Shown: piece after piece, positions 47,534-51,587 of the stretch | Layout: each line of letters opens with the position of its first letter | How positions within the stretch are numbered: position 1 is the first letter of the stretch | Assembly (NCBI RefSeq): GCF_022414595.1 | Contig: NZ_JADWYO010000043.1 | Coordinates: 1-51,587, forward strand | Direction: 5' to 3' | Source of the DNA: Streptomyces sp. MUM 203J | GTDB taxonomy: Bacteria; Actinomycetota; Actinomycetes; Streptomycetales; Streptomycetaceae | Length of the DNA: 51,587 nucleotides | The notes under the pieces: generated by a model | The model's input: only the letters and a program-made list of their open reading frames with translations | Database searches by the model: none | Told to the model about the DNA's origin: nothing | Made by a program: the position numbers and the translations under genes

Positions 47534-48757
47534 TCAGACGGCTTCGCGTTCGATGGGGCAGGTCATGCAGCGGGGCCCGCCGCGGCCCCGCCCGAGTTCG
47601 CTGCCGCGGATGGTGATGACCTCGATGCCGCTCTTGCGGAGGTGCGTGTTGGTGGTGACGTTGCGTTCGTATGCGACGACGACGCCTGGTTCGACGGCCA
47701 GCACGTTGCAGCCGTCGTCCCACTGCTCGCGCTCGGCGGAGCGGATGTCCTGACAGGGGGTGAGCACGCGTACGGAGCCGAGGCCGAGGGCGTCCGCGAT
47801 GACCTCGTCCGTCTGTTCGGGCTCATGATCGGTGATCGTCAGTCCCTGTCCGCCGGGGCCGGGCTCGATGGTGGAGGCGGGGAGCGGCCCGAGGCCGGCG
47901 TAGCGGGTGAAGGTGTCGCCGCTCACCATGGTCATGACCGTGTCCAGGTGCATGAAGTTGCGGCTCTTGGGCATGTCCAGCGCGACGACCCGGCAGGCGG
48001 AGCCCGCGGCGAACATGCGCAGGGCGAGCCTCTCCACCGCCTGGGGTGTGGTCCGTTCGCTCATGCCGACGAGCACGGCCCCGTTGCCGATGACCAGGAC
48101 GTCCCCGCCCTCGATGGTCGCGGGGTGGTCGGCCTGCCCGCCCGACCACCGCGGGAACTCCCCCTTCTCGAAGAGGGGGTGGTGCCCGTAGACCGCCTCG
48201 AAGTGCACGGTCTCGCGGCGGCGCGCCCATTTCTTCATGGGGTTGACGCTGACCCCGTCGTACACCCAGCACGAGGTGTCCCGGGTGAAGAGGTGGTTCG
48301 GCAGCGGATGCAGGACGAAGTCGTCGGGGTCCATGGTGTGCAGACGGACGCTGGGTACGGTACCCGTCCGGGAGAGCAGCTCACGCCTGGTCATTCCGCC
48401 TACGAGGCCCGCGGCGAGCTCGGACGGCTCCAGGGAGTCGAGGAACGCGCGGACACGGTCCGTCGCCAGCGGGCCGAACTCGCGCTCGTCGCAGACCCTG
48501 TCGAGGACCAGCGTCCTCGCCGCGGGCCGCTCCAGGGTCTCGGTGAGCAGGTCGGCGAAGAGGTGGACCTGGACGCCGCGGTCGCGCAGGGTGTCGGCGA
48601 ACGCGTCGTGCTCGTCCCTGGCCCGTTTGACCCACAGCACGTCGTCGAAGAGCAGTGCGTCCTTGTTGCTCGGGGTCAGGCGTTTCAGCTCCAGGCCGGG
48701 CCGGTGCAGGATGACCTGCTTCAACCGGCCCGTCTCGGACGCGACGTGAAAGGGCAT
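47534..48757 (-). CDS. arcA: Arginine deiminase
   Basis: A 407-residue arginine deiminase that hydrolyses free arginine to citrulline and ammonia. Family motifs are FHVASETGRLKQVILHRPGLELKRLTPSN at the start, the guanidinium-binding segment FMHLDTVMTM, and the C-terminal catalytic Cys in GGPRCMTCPIERE (C397). The length is typical (about 405-420). This is the free-amino-acid enzyme, not a peptidyl-arginine deiminase, so it should not be assumed to modify the lasso peptide. It is separated from adhE by 111 bases including a strong hairpin, and leads arcB-arcC-transporter. Confidence 0.96.
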   Translation of the reverse strand: MPFHVASETGRLKQVILHRPGLELKRLTPSNKDALLFDDVLWVKRARDEHDAFADTLRDRGVQVHLFADLLTETLERPAARTLVLDRVCDEREFGPLATDRVRAFLDSLEPSELAAGLVGGMTRRELLSRTGTVPSVRLHTMDPDDFVLHPLPNHLFTRDTSCWVYDGVSVNPMKKWARRRETVHFEAVYGHHPLFEKGEFPRWSGGQADHPATIEGGDVLVIGNGAVLVGMSERTTPQAVERLALRMFAAGSACRVVALDMPKSRNFMHLDTVMTMVSGDTFTRYAGLGPLPASTIEPGPGGQGLTITDHEPEQTDEVIADALGLGSVRVLTPCQDIRSAEREQWDDGCNVLAVEPGVVVAYERNVTTNTHLRKSGIEVITIRGSELGRGRGGPRCMTCPIEREAV

Positions 48758-48822
48758 GGGCTTCCTCGGGAGGGAGTGCGGGCAGGAGTGGGCGGGGGTG
48801 GGGACCGGGCCGTGCGTGAGGT

Positions 48823-48861
48823 GACCGGGCGGGCGGTGTCCGGCCCCGGACCCGCCCGGTC
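48823..48861 (-). terminator. Hairpin between adhE and arcA
   Basis: An outer 11-bp stem (48823-48833 with 48851-48861) and an inner 5-bp stem (48839-48843 with 48846-48850) form a long hairpin seven bases past the adhE stop. It may end most adhE transcripts while letting some continue into arcA, or stabilise the adhE message. Confidence 0.7.
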
Positions 48862-48868
48862 GCCGCTC

Positions 48869-51514
48869 CTACGCCTCCGCCGTGCCGTAGTAGGCGGTGC
48901 GCATGATCTCCTCCATGTCGTCGAGCATGGGCATGCGCGGGTTGGCGGGGGCGCACTGGTCCTCGTACGCGTTCAGCGCCTGGCGCGGAAGCGCGGTGAC
49001 GAACGCCGTCTCCTCGACCCCGAGCGCGCGGAAGGACGGCTCGATGCCGACGGCGTCGCGGAGCCGCTCGACCGCGTCGGCGTAGGACGCCACTCCTTCG
49101 GCGGGGGTCGCGGCGGGCAGACCGAGGGCGCGGGCGATGTCCTGGAAGCGTTCGGGCGCCCGGTAGCTCTCGTACTTGGGCCAGCCGGTGAGCTTGCCGG
49201 GGACGGTGCCGTTGTAGCGGATCACGTGCGGCAGCAGGATCGCGTTGGTGCGGCCGTGGGCGATGTGGAAGGTGGCGCCGAGGGTGTGGGACATGGCGTG
49301 GACGATGCCCAGGAACGCGTTGCCGAAGGCCATTCCCGCGATCGTTCCGGCGTTGTGCATCTTCTCCCGGGCCCGGCGCCGCGCGGCCGGGTCGCCGGCG
49401 ACGGAGGCCTCCAGGTTCTCGAAGACCAGCTTGACGGCGTGCAGGGCGAGCCCGTCGGTGAAGTCGTTGGCGTACACCGACACGTACGCCTCGGTGGCAT
49501 GGGTCAGCGCGTCGAAGCCGCTGTCGGCGGCGAGGGACGCGGGCAGTTCGTCCGTGAGGACCGGATCCACGATGGCCACACTCGGGGTGAGGGCGTAGTC
49601 GGCCAGGGGGTACTTCTTGCCGGTCGCGGGATCGGAGATGACGGCGAACGGGGTGACCTCGGCTCCGGTGCCGGAGGTGGTGGGGACGCAGACGAGGCGG
49701 GCCCGCTCACCGGGAACGGGGAAGCGGAACGCGCGCTTGCGGATGTCGGAGAACTTCTGGCGCATGTCGGAGAAGTCGACGTCCGGCCTCTCGTAGAGCA
49801 GCCACATGACCTTCGCCGCGTCCATCGGGGACCCGCCGCCCAGGGCGATGATCGTGTCGGGGCGGAAGTCGCGCATCAGGGCGGCGCCGCGCCGCACGGA
49901 CTCGATGCTGGGCTCCGGCTGGACGTCGTCGATGACCTGGACGGTCACCGGCTCCCGCCGCTGCCGCAGGACCCTGCTCACCCGGTCCACGTAGCCGAGG
50001 CGGGTCATGGTGGCGTCCGTGACGACGGTGACCCGCGAGACGCCCGGCATGGAGGCGAGGTAGCGGATGGACTGCGGTTCGAAGTAGATCTTCGGGGGCA
50101 CCTTGAACCACTGGAGGTTGTTCTGGCGGGTGGTGACACGTTTGATGTTGAGAAGCTGGGCCGCTGAGACGTTGTCGGAGACCGACGTGCTGCCCCACGA
50201 ACCGCACCCCAGGGTCAGGGACGGCAGCAGGTGGTTGTAGATGCCGCCGATCGCCCCTTGTGAGGAGGGGGAGTTGACGATGATCCGCACGGTCTTCATA
50301 CGCCGCCCGTAACGCTCCGCGAGGTCCGGGTCGCCCGTGTGGATCACCGCGCTGTGGCCCTGCCCGTGGAAGGCCACCATGTCGGCCGCCAGGTCGAATC
50401 CCGCCTCCTCGCTGCCGGCGCGGAGCACGGCGAGGACGGGGCAGAGCTTCTCGCGGGTCAGCGGCTCCTCGCGGCCGACCCGGGCGGCCTCGGCCAGGAT
50501 GAGGGAGGTGTCGCCCGGGACCGCGAAGCCCGCCTGCTCCGCGATCCAGGCCGGGCTCTGCCCGACGGCCCGCGGGTTGACGCGGCCCCGGCGGCCCCCC
50601 GGGTCGGGTGGGAAGAGGTAGTTCTCCAGCTTCCGCTTCTCGTCCGCCGTCGCCACGTACGCGTGCAGGGTGCGGAACTCCTCCAGTGCCTCGTCGTAGA
50701 TCTCGTCGTCGAGGATGACCGCCTGCTCGGACGCACAGATCATGCCGTTGTCGAAGGACTTCGACAGCACCAGGTCGTTGACCGCCCGGCGCAGGTCGGC
50801 GCTGCGGTGCACATAGGCCGGTACGTTGCCGGCGCCGACGCCCACGGCGGGCTTGCCCGCCGAGTAGGCGGCCTTGACCATGGCGTTTCCGCCGGTCGCG
50901 AGGATCATGGCCACTCCGGGGTGGCGCATCAGCAGTCCGGTGGCCTCGGCCGAGGGCGCCCCGATCCACTGGACGCAGTGCTCGGGCGCGCCCGCGGCGA
51001 CGGCCGCGTCCCGCACGATCCGTGCCGCTTCGGCGCTGCACTGCTGGGCGGACGGGTGGAAGGCGAACACCACGGGGTTGCGCGTCTTCAGGGCGAGGAG
51101 TGCTTTGAAGACGGTGGTCGCGGTCGGGTTGGTGACGGGGGTGATCGCGCACAGCACGCCGACGGGCTCCGCGATCTCGATGACGCCCTCGATGTCGTCG
51201 CGGGCGATCACCCCGACGGTCCGGGCGTGGGACATGCTGTGGGTGACGTGTTCGCAGGCGAACATGTTCTTGGCGGCCTTGTCCTCGAAGACGCCGCGGC
51301 CGGTCTCCTCGACGGCGAGCCCGGCCAGTGCGGTGTGCTGTTCCAGCGCGGCGACGGAGGCCTTGGCCACGACGTGGTCGACCTGCTCCTGGGTGAGGGA
51401 CTCGAAGTCGGTGAGCGCCTTCAGCGCGTTGTCCACCAGCTGGTTCACGGCGATGTCGGTGTCCGACGGACCGGTCTCCCCGCTGGGGCGCGGTCCGCTG
51501 TCCGGCTTCGTCAT
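48869..51514 (-). CDS. adhE: Bifunctional acetaldehyde-CoA / alcohol dehydrogenase AdhE
   Basis: An 881-residue two-domain enzyme. The N-terminal aldehyde dehydrogenase part (about 1-440) shows the nucleophilic Cys in SFDNGMICASEQAVI and the acyl-CoA-type loops PVGVLCAITPVTNPT. The C-terminal iron-dependent alcohol dehydrogenase (about 460-881) shows GGGSPMDAAKVMW and the metal His cluster HAMSHTLGATFHIAHGRTNA. Together they reduce acetyl-CoA to ethanol and regenerate two NAD+. The length matches E. coli AdhE (891). The ATG has GGAG upstream. Its position before the arginine deiminase genes suggests a joint low-oxygen energy module. The 73 bases upstream within the window show no operator I can recognise. 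Confidence 0.96.
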   Translation of the reverse strand: MTKPDSGPRPSGETGPSDTDIAVNQLVDNALKALTDFESLTQEQVDHVVAKASVAALEQHTALAGLAVEETGRGVFEDKAAKNMFACEHVTHSMSHARTVGVIARDDIEGVIEIAEPVGVLCAITPVTNPTATTVFKALLALKTRNPVVFAFHPSAQQCSAEAARIVRDAAVAAGAPEHCVQWIGAPSAEATGLLMRHPGVAMILATGGNAMVKAAYSAGKPAVGVGAGNVPAYVHRSADLRRAVNDLVLSKSFDNGMICASEQAVILDDEIYDEALEEFRTLHAYVATADEKRKLENYLFPPDPGGRRGRVNPRAVGQSPAWIAEQAGFAVPGDTSLILAEAARVGREEPLTREKLCPVLAVLRAGSEEAGFDLAADMVAFHGQGHSAVIHTGDPDLAERYGRRMKTVRIIVNSPSSQGAIGGIYNHLLPSLTLGCGSWGSTSVSDNVSAAQLLNIKRVTTRQNNLQWFKVPPKIYFEPQSIRYLASMPGVSRVTVVTDATMTRLGYVDRVSRVLRQRREPVTVQVIDDVQPEPSIESVRRGAALMRDFRPDTIIALGGGSPMDAAKVMWLLYERPDVDFSDMRQKFSDIRKRAFRFPVPGERARLVCVPTTSGTGAEVTPFAVISDPATGKKYPLADYALTPSVAIVDPVLTDELPASLAADSGFDALTHATEAYVSVYANDFTDGLALHAVKLVFENLEASVAGDPAARRRAREKMHNAGTIAGMAFGNAFLGIVHAMSHTLGATFHIAHGRTNAILLPHVIRYNGTVPGKLTGWPKYESYRAPERFQDIARALGLPAATPAEGVASYADAVERLRDAVGIEPSFRALGVEETAFVTALPRQALNAYEDQCAPANPRMPMLDDMEEIMRTAYYGTAEA

Positions 51515-51587
51515 GGAGAGCTCCGTAAGTTGTTAGGCGGCCCGGGAGGGCCGGATGTGGCTGATGGGGTCTTGCCAGTCGTGGCTC

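Noticed and set aside
47534..48757. ArcA as the citrullinating enzyme for the lasso peptide
   Set aside because: It has the length, motifs and operon of the free-arginine deiminase; peptidyl-arginine deiminases form a different family.

Overview
The window looks like a Streptomyces (or close actinomycete) chromosome segment. It has very high GC, strong GC preference at third codon positions, 19-bp DmdR/IdeR-type iron boxes, an actinobacterial lasso-peptide operon and a chitin-active LPMO. All calls were made by reading the sequence; no database search was run.

Region 1 (about 0.2-27.8 kb) is a hydroxamate siderophore locus of the coelichelin/foroxymithine type. It holds an importer operon (two FecCD permeases and an ATPase, minus strand), a divergent heterodimeric ABC exporter, and a 4734-residue tetramodular NRPS translationally coupled to an MbtH-like protein. 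It also holds a lipoprotein siderophore receptor, an ornithine N-monooxygenase and a divergent formyltransferase. Four iron boxes lie in the two divergent intergenic regions, so the locus is probably one DmdR-controlled regulon. The adenylation codes read as X-Ser-(N5-hydroxy-Orn)-X', with X and X' closely related. An amidohydrolase lies at the left edge. A YefM/YoeB-like toxin-antitoxin pair with a tandem-repeat operator sits between the exporter and the NRPS operon.

Region 2 (27.9-35.2 kb) is mixed. It contains a membrane PH-domain protein, a DyP peroxidase fused to a bulb-type lectin domain and coupled to a small secreted His-rich protein, and a membrane-anchored AA10 LPMO behind a DasR-like site. 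It ends with a NodB-type deacetylase with an altered metal motif and a coupled proline-racemase/ornithine-cyclodeaminase pair.

Region 3 (35.8-42.6 kb) is a lasso-peptide cluster in the order precursor, cyclase, RRE protein, leader peptidase, ABC transporter. The 36-residue precursor carries a citrulassin-like core, LLSRHGNDRLILSKN, predicted to form an L1-D8 macrolactam ring. An S8 (subtilisin-type) protease follows in the same direction. The precursor is too short to appear in an ordinary ORF scan and is the most interesting single gene here.

Region 4 (42.9-51.5 kb) has an orphan small protein, a hotdog thioesterase and then a minus-strand fermentative operon: adhE, arcA, arcB, arcC and a YfcC-type transporter. 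This would give substrate-level ATP from arginine plus NADH re-oxidation under oxygen limitation. No rRNA, tRNA, CRISPR array, insertion sequence or integrase was recognised.
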